Assembly (NCBI RefSeq): GCF_006716425.1 | Contig: NZ_VFOZ01000001.1 | Coordinates: 2,232,001-2,296,000 of the forward strand | From: Actinoallomurus bryophytorum | GTDB lineage: Bacteria > Actinomycetota > Actinomycetes > Streptosporangiales > Streptosporangiaceae | Reading direction: 5' to 3' | DNA length: 64,000 bases | Shown here: in pieces, positions 7,582 through 16,148 of the stretch | Numbering within the stretch: position 1 is the stretch's first letter | How the letters are laid out: each line of letters begins with the position of its first letter | Position numbers and translations under genes: made by a program | The notes under the pieces: model-generated | Seen by the model: only the letters and a program-made list of their open reading frames with translations | What the model was told of the DNA's origin: nothing | The model's database searches: none

Positions 7582-9786
7582 GTGCGGCGGTGTCTGCGGA
7601 TCGTGGGCTGGGTGCTGCTGGCGGCGGCGGTGGTGTTGCTGGCGGCCACGATCCTGGTCCGTGCGTGGCTCGCCGGCGGTTCCGATGAGTTCAACCGCTG
7701 GGTGGGCTGGGCGAACGTGTGGGGGTTGGGGGTCAGCGCGTTCGGCGTGGTGCTGGTCGTCGCCGACAAGCTCGTCGATGGTTCGGGCCGCGCCGAGCTG
7801 GGTGTGGCGGAGGCGGAGACGGAGCTGGCTGCGGTGGTGCTGGCCCAGGCCACAGTCGCGCGGTCGCGGTTGATCGGCACCGGTGAGGTGGAGGATCGCG
7901 CCGCGAATGTGCGATTTATCAAGGGGGCAGGCCGGTTCCGTGAGGTGGGCGGAGCCGGCGAGGGAGATCTGGAGTCTGTGCTGGGTTATTACCGGTCCCT
8001 GTCTCCGGGTCGGCTGGTCGTGCTGGGTGCGGCGGGGTCGGGCAAAACGGTCCTCGTGTTGGAATTGGTGGTTCGGCTGTTGGAGCAACGGCGGCGGGAG
8101 CGGGGTGGACCGGTGCCAGTGGTGATCAGCGCCGCCGCGTGGGAGACCGGCCGCGGGTTCGAGAAATGGTTCGAGGGTCATCTGGCGGCCCGGTTCGGCA
8201 TGGGTGTAAAGGTGGCGGGCCGACTGGTGCGGGACCGGCGCGTTATTCCGGTAGTGGACGGGTTGGATGAGATGGACCCGTCCGGGCAGCCGGAGCGGGC
8301 ACGGACAGCGGTTCGGGCGTTGAACTCCTACATGGCGGGACTTGAGCGAGCCGCGATGGTCGTGACGTGTCGCAGCGAGGAGCACGCGGCGCTTGGAGTA
8401 GAGGTGGACCGGGCGACCCACGTGGAGATAGTCCCGCTGGGCGGTGGTGAGGCCGCGGGGTATCTGCTCGATCAGTTACGGGACGAGGACGAGTTGAGCC
8501 GGTGGGGTCCGGTGCTGGAGGAGTTGGAGAACCACCCGGATGGGCTGGTGGCCAGGCAGTTGGCGACGCCATGGCGGTTGACGCTGGCGTTGACGGTCTT
8601 CCGCGACGGCGGCGACCCGGCCGAACTGCTCCCCGATCCCGCGTCGGGACAGGAGGATCGGTCCGATCCGGTGCCGGAGGATGAGGAGGAGCATGGCCGC
8701 CGGGTCGAGCGGTTGTTGCTGAGTCGATATGTGCCCGCGGCGGTGCGATTGCACGATCCCGACGGCCGCTATCCGGTAGAGAAGGTTCAGTGCTGGCTGA
8801 CCGCCTTGGCGGCCGGGCTGGACTGGCAGGCCCGGCACGGCCGATCGGCGACCGATATCGAAATGGCCCAATGGTGGCGTCCGGCCGGCCAGCGCGCCAC
8901 GCGGCTCCCGCACGTCGCCCTAGCTGCCGTTCCCGGTATGGCGGCGCTCGTCGCCGGTGTCATTACCCGGACCTACCCCCTTCTGGCACTCGCCGTCCCT
9001 GAATGGATCTTGGCCGTCTCGATGGTTTGGCGGCTTGTGCCACGCCGCCTGAATGTCGGTCATCTGGTTACCCGCCGGGGTCTGCGCAGGCTCACCACGT
9101 GGCTGGCGTTCGGGCTCGTAAGCGGGCTTGTGGGCGGGCTCGCGGGGGGACTCGCGGGCGGGATCGCGTGGGGACTCGTGGGCGGGCTGGTGGCCGGGCT
9201 CGTGGGCGGCCTCGTAGCCGGGCTCATACGGGGACTCATGTGGGGACCTATGTGGGGACTCACAGGCGGACTGGCTGGCGGAATCACGGGTGGACTCGCC
9301 GGTGGACTCGCCGATGGACTAGCCGACGGGCTCGCGATCGGCCTCGCGGGTGGATTCGCCGGCGGGCTCGCGGTCGGCCTCGCAGCCGCGTTCAGTGATC
9401 CTTCCCCCGAACCTGTCAGCCCCCAAGACGTCATTCACGCAGATGGCCGCTTCGGGCTCACGCTCGGGCTCACATTCGGGCTCCCGAGCGGGCTCGTGGT
9501 CGGGCTCGTCGTCGGGCTCACGGTCGGATTCGCGAGCGGGCTCGTGGGGGGACTCGTGGGCGGCCTCACAGGTGGACTCACGGGCTGGCTCGCACTCGGG
9601 TCGAATGTGTGGTTGCGGTACCACATCTGTGTCGTGGTCTCTGCTTCCCGCGGCCGGACGCCGCTGCGGTTCGGCGCGTTCTTGGAATGGGCGTATCGGG
9701 CCGACGTGCTGCGCGTGTCCGGAGTTGCCTACCAATTTCGTCACCGCCAACTTCAAGATTGGCTGACTCCCCGCACGCGCCCGTAA
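7582..9786 (+). CDS. NACHT-domain NTPase with glycine-zipper transmembrane C-terminus
   Basis: A 734-aa protein starting at GTG. N-terminal helices (about 8-30 and a weaker one near 45-65) anchor it in the membrane. The NTPase has a clear Walker A (GAAGSGKT at ~149-156) and Walker B with the NACHT-type acidic cluster (VVDGLDEMD, ~225-233), followed by an arginine-containing sensor (VVTCRSEE). After a helical spacer and a membrane pair (~455-495) comes an unusual tail at ~506-673: two blocks of GLxxGLxxGL repeats (for example GLVGGLAGGLAGG) separated by a short acidic-polar insert around residue 615. The C-terminal ~50 residues are soluble and end in RHRQLQDWL. NACHT proteins are STAND NTPases and many bacterial ones are phage-defence sensors; the glycine-zipper tail is a plausible membrane-disrupting effector. 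Defence is inference. Confidence 0.85.
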   Translation: MRRCLRIVGWVLLAAAVVLLAATILVRAWLAGGSDEFNRWVGWANVWGLGVSAFGVVLVVADKLVDGSGRAELGVAEAETELAAVVLAQATVARSRLIGTGEVEDRAANVRFIKGAGRFREVGGAGEGDLESVLGYYRSLSPGRLVVLGAAGSGKTVLVLELVVRLLEQRRRERGGPVPVVISAAAWETGRGFEKWFEGHLAARFGMGVKVAGRLVRDRRVIPVVDGLDEMDPSGQPERARTAVRALNSYMAGLERAAMVVTCRSEEHAALGVEVDRATHVEIVPLGGGEAAGYLLDQLRDEDELSRWGPVLEELENHPDGLVARQLATPWRLTLALTVFRDGGDPAELLPDPASGQEDRSDPVPEDEEEHGRRVERLLLSRYVPAAVRLHDPDGRYPVEKVQCWLTALAAGLDWQARHGRSATDIEMAQWWRPAGQRATRLPHVALAAVPGMAALVAGVITRTYPLLALAVPEWILAVSMVWRLVPRRLNVGHLVTRRGLRRLTTWLAFGLVSGLVGGLAGGLAGGIAWGLVGGLVAGLVGGLVAGLIRGLMWGPMWGLTGGLAGGITGGLAGGLADGLADGLAIGLAGGFAGGLAVGLAAAFSDPSPEPVSPQDVIHADGRFGLTLGLTFGLPSGLVVGLVVGLTVGFASGLVGGLVGGLTGGLTGWLALGSNVWLRYHICVVVSASRGRTPLRFGAFLEWAYRADVLRVSGVAYQFRHRQLQDWLTPRTRP

Positions 9787-9794
9787 CGTTACGG
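9781..9794. promoter_or_regulatory. perfect 14-bp palindrome at the NACHT stop codon
   Basis: CCGTAACGTTACGG is a perfect palindrome overlapping the stop codon region of the NACHT gene. Its core resembles the GTTACGTAAC palindrome found beside the ABC-3C operon at 34770-34781. It could be a regulator-binding site; it is too short for a strong terminator. Confidence 0.3.
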
Positions 9795-10382
9795 AATCTC
9801 AATTCTCAAAAGCCACACGGTTGTTGCGAGGCCAACGCAGATGACGACCGCCCCTGCCCCGGTCGCGAGGCCCGCTCCTCAGTACCTAGACGAGCTGGAC
9901 CCCTGCTCACCGCAGCGCGCCCCCTGAGCCGGGCAGGCGAATCCCGGACACGCCGAGCAGAACCGGATGTCGTTCCCCAGCACCAACGTCATGTCTGTCC
10001 GTGGCCGTGGCCGACTGCACGGCCGACGGCGCCGTACTTGAGTTGGTTATGGATGCTTGCATCGGGGACATCAGCAACAAGAAAGGTCCCAAAGCCGATT
10101 ATCTCCGGACGTCGACCGACGGCTCGCCCGCGACCCGAGACGCGCGGCGAAGCCGTGAGCCGGTTCAACGGCAGAAGAGGTCACACCTAGTGGATCTGTA
10201 ACTCTCTACCCGTCCGCGAAGCGGTCACCCGCATGGTGAACTGTGCGGTCGCAGAGGCAGGCGGGCGCGAGCTGCGGGACGTGGCCTCGCGGATACTGTC
10301 CCCCACTAAACGGTCGCGCTTCAAACCGCGTGTCCCCCGCCCTATTCTGAAGTCGTCGAGGCTTTCTGGAGGTGCAGGACCA
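9787..10382. other. intergenic interval between NACHT and XRE genes
   Basis: About 600 bases without a convincing gene. Open frames here lack ribosome-binding sites. The last 20 bases hold the GGAGG Shine-Dalgarno of the following XRE gene. Confidence 0.35.
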
Positions 10383-11591
10383 ATGCATGACGCGACCACT
10401 ATCGGTGCACGTCTTCGGGTACTGCGGCGTTGGCGCGGGATGACCCTCGCGCAGCTTGCTGGCCAGGCAGGGCTGACGCCCTCGTTCCTGTCCATGGCGG
10501 AACGCGGCCTGCGTGCGCTCGATCGGCGGTCACACATATCCGCTCTGGCCGCCGCTCTGAGGGTGTCGGAGACCGAACTGGTCGGCGGACCGCACCTGAC
10601 GAAGGATCCTGTGCAGTCACAGCCCCACGCCATGATCCCCGATATCCGTGCGGCGTTGCTGATCAACACCCTGACGGCACCGGCTACCGACCGTGCCCGC
10701 CCGCTGGTGGATTTGGTCGCCGAGATGGAGCGCATCGACCACAGCGAATACAAACACACGCAGGTCGGCAGCGCTCTGCCCTCACTCATCGATGAACTGC
10801 ACGTTCACGCCTGCGCACCCGCCGACGAAGCCGCCTATCGAGTAGCGCTGGAGACCCTGATCGAGGCATTCCAGACCGCGACGTTCACCAGTAAGGATCT
10901 GGGATATAGCGACCTGGCTCATATCGCCGCAATGCGTGCGGTCGAGGTGGCCCGCATCCTCGACGACCCCATCAGCAGTGGCAAAGCCGCGTCGCTGCGC
11001 ATCCACACGATGCCCGCCGGTTCACGGGACGCGACGCTCATTGCAGCGGAACAGGCCGCCAACGACCTGGAGTCCAAGGCCGCGGATAACACCGGGGTGC
11101 AGGTACTCGGCATGCTCACGCTCGCCGCGTCGCTGTCGGCGACTGTCATCTACAACTACAACCGCGCCGAGCATTGGCTTGACCAGGCGGAGGAACTCGC
11201 AGGCCGCATACCCGATACCCCCACCGACAACTGGGGAGCCTTCTCTACGACCAACGTCGGTGTGTGGCGGGTCGCCCTGGCGGTCGAGCGCGGCCAGACC
11301 GGCGGCAACCTGTTGCAGCTCGCCAACCGAGTCGATGAGGAACGGCTGGCCGGGCGCCGAGGGCGCCGGGCCGCGTTCCTCTCCGACGTAGGCCGCGGGC
11401 TCGCCCGAGAACCGCGCATGAGAGGCGAGGCCGTGCGTTGGCTGCGCCGGGCCGAGAACGTCGCCCCCCACAAGATCCGTAATAGCGCGGCCGTACGGGA
11501 AACGGTCGGCTCCCTACTGAGCCGAGCGGTAAGCACCGCCGGAGGACAGGAGCTGCGCGCGATGGCCGCACGGATGGGCGTGCCGCACTAA
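10383..11591 (+). CDS. XRE-family transcriptional regulator with long helical C-terminal domain
   Basis: A 402-aa protein. I chose the ATG at 10383 because a GGAGG Shine-Dalgarno lies at 10368-10372 and the helix-turn-helix begins immediately after. The HTH spans ~8-62 (LAQLAGQAGLTPSFLSMAERG). The remaining ~330 residues are alpha-helical, TPR-like (EAFQTATFTSKDLGYSDLAH; ATVIYNYNRAEHWLDQAEELA). This is the actinobacterial XRE/TPR type often paired with secondary-metabolite, DUF574 and P450 genes. It is a likely regulator of the following genes and may bind the inverted repeats between 11675 and 11741. Confidence 0.8.
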   Translation: MHDATTIGARLRVLRRWRGMTLAQLAGQAGLTPSFLSMAERGLRALDRRSHISALAAALRVSETELVGGPHLTKDPVQSQPHAMIPDIRAALLINTLTAPATDRARPLVDLVAEMERIDHSEYKHTQVGSALPSLIDELHVHACAPADEAAYRVALETLIEAFQTATFTSKDLGYSDLAHIAAMRAVEVARILDDPISSGKAASLRIHTMPAGSRDATLIAAEQAANDLESKAADNTGVQVLGMLTLAASLSATVIYNYNRAEHWLDQAEELAGRIPDTPTDNWGAFSTTNVGVWRVALAVERGQTGGNLLQLANRVDEERLAGRRGRRAAFLSDVGRGLAREPRMRGEAVRWLRRAENVAPHKIRNSAAVRETVGSLLSRAVSTAGGQELRAMAARMGVPH

Positions 11592-11674
11592 CTCCAGGGA
11601 GACACGGAAGCAGTCCGCCTATTTAGGGAACCAAACCAAGACCGCAAATGGTACATAACGGGCCGAAATAGGCG

Positions 11675-11690
11675 AATCGGTCCGCCGATT
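11675..11690. promoter_or_regulatory. inverted repeat AATCGG-N4-CCGATT
   Basis: A perfect 6-bp inverted repeat with a 4-nt spacer in the 177-nt gap between the XRE gene and the next small gene. Its position fits an operator; no binding protein can be named. Confidence 0.35.
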
Positions 11691-11726
11691 GGCGCGATCT
11701 GGGAACGGATTGCCGTCTTTTCACTC

Positions 11727-11741
11727 TCGTGAAAATCACGA
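11727..11741. promoter_or_regulatory. inverted repeat TCGTGA-AAA-TCACGA (candidate operator)
   Basis: A perfect 15-bp dyad in locally AT-rich DNA about 28 nt before the start codon of the following small gene. It lies where a repressor would block transcription of the 11769 gene set. The adjacent XRE regulator is the obvious candidate binder. Confidence 0.45.
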
Positions 11742-11768
11742 AAAAGGGCGCACCTACCTTCCGTAGGC

Positions 11769-12056
11769 ATGGGTGAGCGCGAACAAGAAACCGGCCTGCA
11801 GGACCTTGCCGATGAGCTGAACCGACGCAAGTGGGTTGCCCATGTGCGCCGGCGTAGCACCGGCCCGGTCCTTGAGGTAACGAACCCTGGGACGGGCAGC
11901 CCTGGCGAACGTCCGCTGACCGAGACCATCACCTGCGACGAAACACCTGACGGTCTCGCGTACTGCTTGCCCGGCGGGCAAACGGTCGGCCTCCTGACGG
12001 ACGTCAAGCCAGCCGCCGATCAGGTCCAGCACGTGCTCCGGAGCGTTGGCCAATGA
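11769..12056 (+). CDS. small hypothetical protein of a family shared with 15771-16073
   Basis: A 95-aa soluble protein: an N-terminal helix (LQDLADELNRRKWVAHV), then a beta-rich part containing EVTNPGTG and ETITCDE and a short C-terminal helix (AADQVQHVLRSV). The order helix, AHV, G-x-L-x-V, T-x-C and terminal helix is mirrored by the protein at 15771-16073, suggesting a common small fold. It overlaps the following methyltransferase relic by ATGA. Function unknown; proteins like this commonly sit beside XRE and DUF574 genes in actinomycetes. Confidence 0.65.
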   Translation: MGEREQETGLQDLADELNRRKWVAHVRRRSTGPVLEVTNPGTGSPGERPLTETITCDETPDGLAYCLPGGQTVGLLTDVKPAADQVQHVLRSVGQ

Positions 12057-12455
12057 GCACCGAAGGCCTCCAAATCCAGGCGGGACACGACGCGGCTGAC
12101 GTCAACACAGCAAGCCCCGCCCGAATGTACGACTGCTGGCTCGGCGGCAAGGACAACTTCAAGGTCGATCGGGTCGCGGCGGAGCGGGTGGAAGCCCTCA
12201 TCCCGGACATACGGATCGTCGCGCAGGAGAATCGGGCCTTCCTCCGAATAGCCGTGAGGTACCTCGTCGACGAATGCGGAATCCGCCAGCTCGTCGATAT
12301 CGGCTCCGGCCTACCCACGGTGGGCAACCTGCACGAGGTCGCGCAGGAGATCTCGCCGGGAACCCGCGTGGTCTACGTCGACAACGACCCGATCGTCCTG
12401 AGCCATGGCCGTGCTGTCCTGGCGAAGAACGAGCACACCACGGTCATCACTGCGC
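12053..12455 (+). pseudogene. DUF574 (PF04672) SAM-dependent methyltransferase, truncated
   Basis: The first ~134 residues match the N-terminal half of the actinobacterial DUF574 methyltransferase family: ARMYDCWLGGKDNF, VDIGSGLPTVGNLHEVA (SAM-binding loop) and VVYVDNDPIVLSHGRA. The family is normally ~270 aa, but homology stops after NEHTTVITA; the frame then continues by chance through low-complexity sequence and into an unrelated HTH gene. The catalytic C-terminal half is missing, so the methyltransferase is very likely dead. Confidence 0.7.
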
Positions 12456-12886
12456 GCCGCAGCCGAGGAGCCGGCGCCGTGAGTAACTCCGATCACGAGA
12501 GAAACGCCGCGTGTCACATCTACCCCAATTGGCTGAGGGCCGAGACGCGCCATCACCCTTCAAATCCGCGCGGCAGTGGACTTGTGGTCGGCGGCGTGCA
12601 GATAGCCGCATTACCTGCCCGTACGTCTCACCAGCTGGTCATCGATGACTTGTACCTCCAGGAACGCGCCGACCGGATGCTCGCCACCGGCATGGTCCCC
12701 AAGAGCTGGCTGCCCGCGAGCAGGTGCGCCGTAGAGCTGGGCGCGCAGCCCAGGACCGCTGCATGGCCGTCCGCCTTCCCCGGCATCGGAATACCGGGCT
12801 GCGCGCCCGCCCCAGCACGAGCGCCCCGGCTGCGGCGGCCATCTCCGTGCTTGGAGTGGCCGCCCAAACTCTGCAAAGGATTAGAC

Positions 12887-13186
12887 GTGTTCCTGCTGTT
12901 CGGACCTGCATACCTTCGCGAGTCGCAGGTCGCGGAGATCTTCGGCGTGAGCGAGCGACGGGTGGCGGACTGGTATGCCGCCGGCCTCCTTGAGCGTCAG
13001 CACCTGTTCCCGTTCCCAAGTGGTTACGGCTATCGGCGGCTCGATGTCGTGCGTCTGGCGAACACTCCGGGGCCGGTCGCGACGCGGGTACGCGAGCAGA
13101 TGTACCGGGAGCGCAAAGAGCGACGCGCAGGCGTGAGTGTCACCCTGCGTCAATCCCACTCGGAAATCAGCCGCGCGCCGCACTAA
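12887..13186 (+). CDS. MerR-like winged-helix DNA-binding protein
   Basis: A 99-aa protein starting at GTG with AAAGGA 6 nt upstream; this start was chosen over the longer fused frame, which begins in the methyltransferase relic. It contains a helix-turn-helix (YLRESQVAEIFGVSERRV, ~9-26) with an excisionase/MerR-like wing (GYGYRRLDVVRLA, ~48-60) and a basic C-terminus. It lies 50 nt upstream of the P450 pair, so a role in controlling it is plausible. Confidence 0.55.
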   Translation: MFLLFGPAYLRESQVAEIFGVSERRVADWYAAGLLERQHLFPFPSGYGYRRLDVVRLANTPGPVATRVREQMYRERKERRAGVSVTLRQSHSEISRAPH

Positions 13187-13236
13187 ACAGCGCCCCGTGA
13201 TGTCTCCCTCCCGAAAGACCGCTGGAGCACCCCCCC

Positions 13237-14604
13237 ATGACCCATCCGTCCTCAAACACCGCAGGCAACTTCCCCACACAGCGTCCCGCTGTCCGGCTGT
13301 ACGGCGATGAGTTCCGACGCAGTCCGACCGCCGCTCTGCAGGCTCTGGCCGCGTTAGCGCCGGTCGTGCGGGTCGAGCTCGAGCCCGGCGCACATGCGTT
13401 CTTGGCCACTGACTACGAGACCATCGTCGCAATCTGCCGAGACCCGCAGACCTACGTTCGTGACTCACGGCAGTGGCGTGACTATGCACGCGGCCGGATC
13501 ACCCACACTTCCGAGCTGCTGCAGATGATGACCTGGCGGCCGAACGTGCTTTTCGCGGACGGGCCAGAGCACGCCCGGCTACGTCGGGCCATCACCGACA
13601 GCCTCGACCGGATCGACCTGCACGTCCTGGAGCACGACGTCCGCCGCGCCGCCAACCTGCTCATCGACACGTTCATCTCACGCGGCCAGGCGGACCTGGT
13701 TCGTGAGTTCACCGACATGCTGCCCCTCCTAGTCTGCACTCGCCTGTTCGGCCTGCGCGACGAGGACGGCTATCGGCTCCTAGACATCCTCGCCCGTATC
13801 TGGGACGGCACCGACGCCGAACGCGCCGGACGGCGGCTGCACCGCCTGCTCGGCGATCTGATCAACGAAAAACGTCAGCGGCCGGCCGCGGATCTGACCA
13901 CGTCCCTGCTTCAACACCGCGCGGGGCTGAGTGATGAGGCGGTGCTGGAGCACCTGGTCCTGCTCATCGGCGCGAGCAACACCCCCACCTCTGCGCTGAT
14001 CGGCAACACCCTGCAGATCTTGTTGACCGATGAGCACACCGGTCGGGCTGTCGGCGGGCACCGCCTGACCGTGGAACAAGCCATTCACCGGGCGCTCTGG
14101 CTGAAGGCACCGTTCACCGCCTACCCGTTCGTCTACCCGACCGAAGACGTCAGCTTCGGAGACGTGGCAATTCCGGCCGGCAGTCCGATCGCTCTGGGGC
14201 TCGCCGCGGCGAACAGATCAATGGCCGCCCACTTCAACGGTCCTGGTGCCGACAACCGGGCGCATCTGGCGTTCGGGGTCGGCGACCACCAGTGCCCGGC
14301 CAAGGACCAATCGCTGCGCATTGCCACCATCGCGATCGAAACCCTGCTGGTCCGGCTGACCGGCCTGCGCCTTGCCGTTCCGGCGGCCGACCTGACGCTT
14401 CGGCCCTCGGTCTTCGCCAGCGCCTATTCCGCGCTTCCTGTCGAGTTCAACCCTCAGGCCATCCCCAGCGAAAGCGGCAGCACATGCGCCCCGATGCCCT
14501 CGTCCTTGATCCGGCCGATCCCCACGGGCAGGCCGCGGCACTCCGCGCACGCGGCCCCATCACGCCGGTTCAGCTTCCCGGCAATGTTGCGGCGTGGGCG
14601 GTAA
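13237..14604 (+). CDS. CYP157-like cytochrome P450 lacking the ExxR motif
   Basis: A 455-aa P450. The heme loop is present (AFGVGDHQCPA, proximal Cys ~353), but the K-helix ExxR is replaced by HRALW and the I-helix acid/threonine pair by GASNTPTS. Motifs such as RPNVLFADG and LWLKAPFTAYPFVYP match the CYP157 family, whose members in Streptomyces naturally lack ExxR and pair with CYP154 enzymes. The 3' end overlaps the next P450 gene by 121 nt; the last ~40 residues (after VEFNPQA) are beyond the P450 fold and may be a readthrough tail. Heme binding is likely, but classical monooxygenase activity is doubtful; it may assist its partner. Confidence 0.85.
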   Translation: MTHPSSNTAGNFPTQRPAVRLYGDEFRRSPTAALQALAALAPVVRVELEPGAHAFLATDYETIVAICRDPQTYVRDSRQWRDYARGRITHTSELLQMMTWRPNVLFADGPEHARLRRAITDSLDRIDLHVLEHDVRRAANLLIDTFISRGQADLVREFTDMLPLLVCTRLFGLRDEDGYRLLDILARIWDGTDAERAGRRLHRLLGDLINEKRQRPAADLTTSLLQHRAGLSDEAVLEHLVLLIGASNTPTSALIGNTLQILLTDEHTGRAVGGHRLTVEQAIHRALWLKAPFTAYPFVYPTEDVSFGDVAIPAGSPIALGLAAANRSMAAHFNGPGADNRAHLAFGVGDHQCPAKDQSLRIATIAIETLLVRLTGLRLAVPAADLTLRPSVFASAYSALPVEFNPQAIPSESGSTCAPMPSSLIRPIPTGRPRHSAHAAPSRRFSFPAMLRRGR

Positions 14605-15716
14605 CCCACCACACCGCACTCACCGCCGTCCTGAACGACCCGGTCACCTACGCGAAAGACCCGGCCAACTGGACCGCATGGCGTGAAGGACACATCCGGT
14701 CGGACTGGGAGCTTATCTCCTGGATCGCGGCGCCGAACATGCTCAACACCGACGATGCCCAGCACCGGCGGCTGCGGGACCTGACATCCAAGGCGTTCAC
14801 CGCCCGCCAGGTCGAGCAGCTGCGTCCGCGCGTCACCGCGATCGCCGACCGGCTCATCGATCAGATGCGCCAGCTCGACATCTGTGCCGTCGACCTCAAG
14901 GCCAGCTACGCACTGCCACTGCCATTAACGGTGATCAGCGAACTGTTCGGCATCCCCGAGGACGACCGCGCCGACATGGAGCGGCTGTGCGCCACGGTAT
15001 TCGACCAGACCATCACACCCGCCCAAGCGGCCACCAACCACCAGGCCCTGCAGGACTTCTTCGCGGACCTGATCGCAGCCAAACGCCGCTCACCCGGTGA
15101 TGACCTGACCAGCGGACTGATCCAGGCCCGCGACGCCGGCAACCGGCTGAGTGAGACCGAGCTGGTCTGGACGTTGATCCTCATGCTCGGCGCCGGCCAT
15201 GAGACCACGGTCAACCTCATCACCAACGCGGCCGCCGCCCTCATCACCCACCACGAGCAACTCCCCCTGCTCCTCGGCGGGATCCTGCCCTGGAGCGCCG
15301 CCGTAGAAGAAACCTTGCGGTGGGCCCCGCCGATCGCGGCAATGCCGTTCCGCTACACCACCACCGACGTCCACTTCGACGACGTGACGGTCCCCGCAGG
15401 ACAAGCGCTCCTGCTCTGCTTCGCCGCCGCCGCAGGCGACACCGCCGCGCACGGCCCCACCGCCGAACGATTCGACATCGCCCGCACCCAACACGCCCGG
15501 CACCTATCGCTCGGACATGGCACCCATTTCTGCCTCGGCGCACCACTGGCCCGGATGGAAGGCGCGATCGCCCTGGAACGCCTCTTCACCACCTTCGACC
15601 TCACCCTCGCGACGGACCATCTGCGACCGATGCCCTCCATCGTCGCCACCGGCGTAACCGCGCTCCCCGTCACCTACACACCGCACGCTCCCGCCCTCGG
15701 CAGCGCATCGGGCTGA
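14484..15716 (+). CDS. CYP154-like cytochrome P450
   Basis: A 410-aa P450 with all hallmarks: I-helix GAGHETT (~235), K-helix ExxR in EETLRWAPP (~275) and heme loop LGHGTHFCLGAP with proximal Cys 350. The start was set at the ATG 14484 because the N-terminus MRPDALVLDPADPHGQA and PGNVAAWAVTHH match CYP154 N-termini; upstream codons lie inside the preceding P450. It needs ferredoxin and reductase, not encoded nearby. Together with the CYP157-like gene, the two S53 peptidases and the 13-residue peptide it forms one rightward gene set. CYP154 enzymes oxidise varied substrates including aromatic ones; an aromatic peptide substrate is inference. Confidence 0.9.
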   Translation: MRPDALVLDPADPHGQAAALRARGPITPVQLPGNVAAWAVTHHTALTAVLNDPVTYAKDPANWTAWREGHIRSDWELISWIAAPNMLNTDDAQHRRLRDLTSKAFTARQVEQLRPRVTAIADRLIDQMRQLDICAVDLKASYALPLPLTVISELFGIPEDDRADMERLCATVFDQTITPAQAATNHQALQDFFADLIAAKRRSPGDDLTSGLIQARDAGNRLSETELVWTLILMLGAGHETTVNLITNAAAALITHHEQLPLLLGGILPWSAAVEETLRWAPPIAAMPFRYTTTDVHFDDVTVPAGQALLLCFAAAAGDTAAHGPTAERFDIARTQHARHLSLGHGTHFCLGAPLARMEGAIALERLFTTFDLTLATDHLRPMPSIVATGVTALPVTYTPHAPALGSASG

Positions 15717-15770
15717 CCTGCGGAATCCACGAACCGCGCCAGTCCCCCTACTCCTGGAAAGGACACCACC

Positions 15771-16073
15771 GTGGTGGCAGAAACCAACTTCCTCGGCCAG
15801 ATCGTCCGCCATCTTGAGCAACTCAAGCAGGCCCTGGAGAGCCAGAACGTCATCGCACATGTGAACGGGATCGGCAGAAGCGGCGTCGCGTTGCAGATCG
15901 CCGATCTGCCCGGCGATGTCACCTGCCGAAGCAACCCGACAGACGCCCACCACCTGTGGTTCTGGCACAACAACGAGCCACTCACCCCCGCCGGCAGTCG
16001 CACCGAGGCACGCGAAGCCGCCGCCAAGCTCCTAGAGCTGCGCTCCAAGGCCCGCGGCGGCGACGAGTCCTGA
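15771..16073 (+). CDS. small hypothetical protein, relative of 11769-12056
   Basis: A 100-aa protein starting at one of two adjacent GTG codons with GGAAAGGA upstream. N-terminal helix (LGQIVRHLEQLKQALESQ), then IAHV, GVALQIAD, VTCRSN, LWFWHN and a C-terminal helix (REAAAKLLELRSKARG). The layout parallels the 11769 protein. It lies 54 nt after the P450 pair. It could be a small accessory or partner protein; no function known. Confidence 0.65.
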   Translation: MVAETNFLGQIVRHLEQLKQALESQNVIAHVNGIGRSGVALQIADLPGDVTCRSNPTDAHHLWFWHNNEPLTPAGSRTEAREAAAKLLELRSKARGGDES

Positions 16074-16104
16074 GTAGGACACAGATCTCCCACCGGTGAC
16101 CAAT

Positions 16105-16130
16105 GCCGTGTGGGTTCGGGGGATCCCATC
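16105..16130 (+). promoter_or_regulatory. 26-nt conserved leader element upstream of first S53 gene
   Basis: The element reads GCCGTG, two variable bases, then GGTTCGGGGGATCCCATC, and recurs at 17711-17736 with 24 of 26 matches. Both copies end about 20 nt before the TTG start of an S53 peptidase gene. It contains the palindrome GGGATCCC. It is candidate regulatory DNA or an mRNA leader motif; the coding sequences that follow have diverged far more. Confidence 0.55.
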
Positions 16131-16148
16131 TATTTAGAAAGTAATTCC

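Noticed and set aside
9100-9600. Periodic GGGCTCG-type DNA repeats, at first sight a repeat array
   Set aside because: They encode the GLxxGL membrane tail of the NACHT protein in an unbroken frame; not CRISPR or a non-coding repeat.
16103-16144. 13-codon ORF MPCGFGGSHLFRK upstream of the first S53 gene
   Set aside because: No Shine-Dalgarno, and the second copy of the element has no start codon in the same frame, so conservation is better explained at DNA/RNA level.
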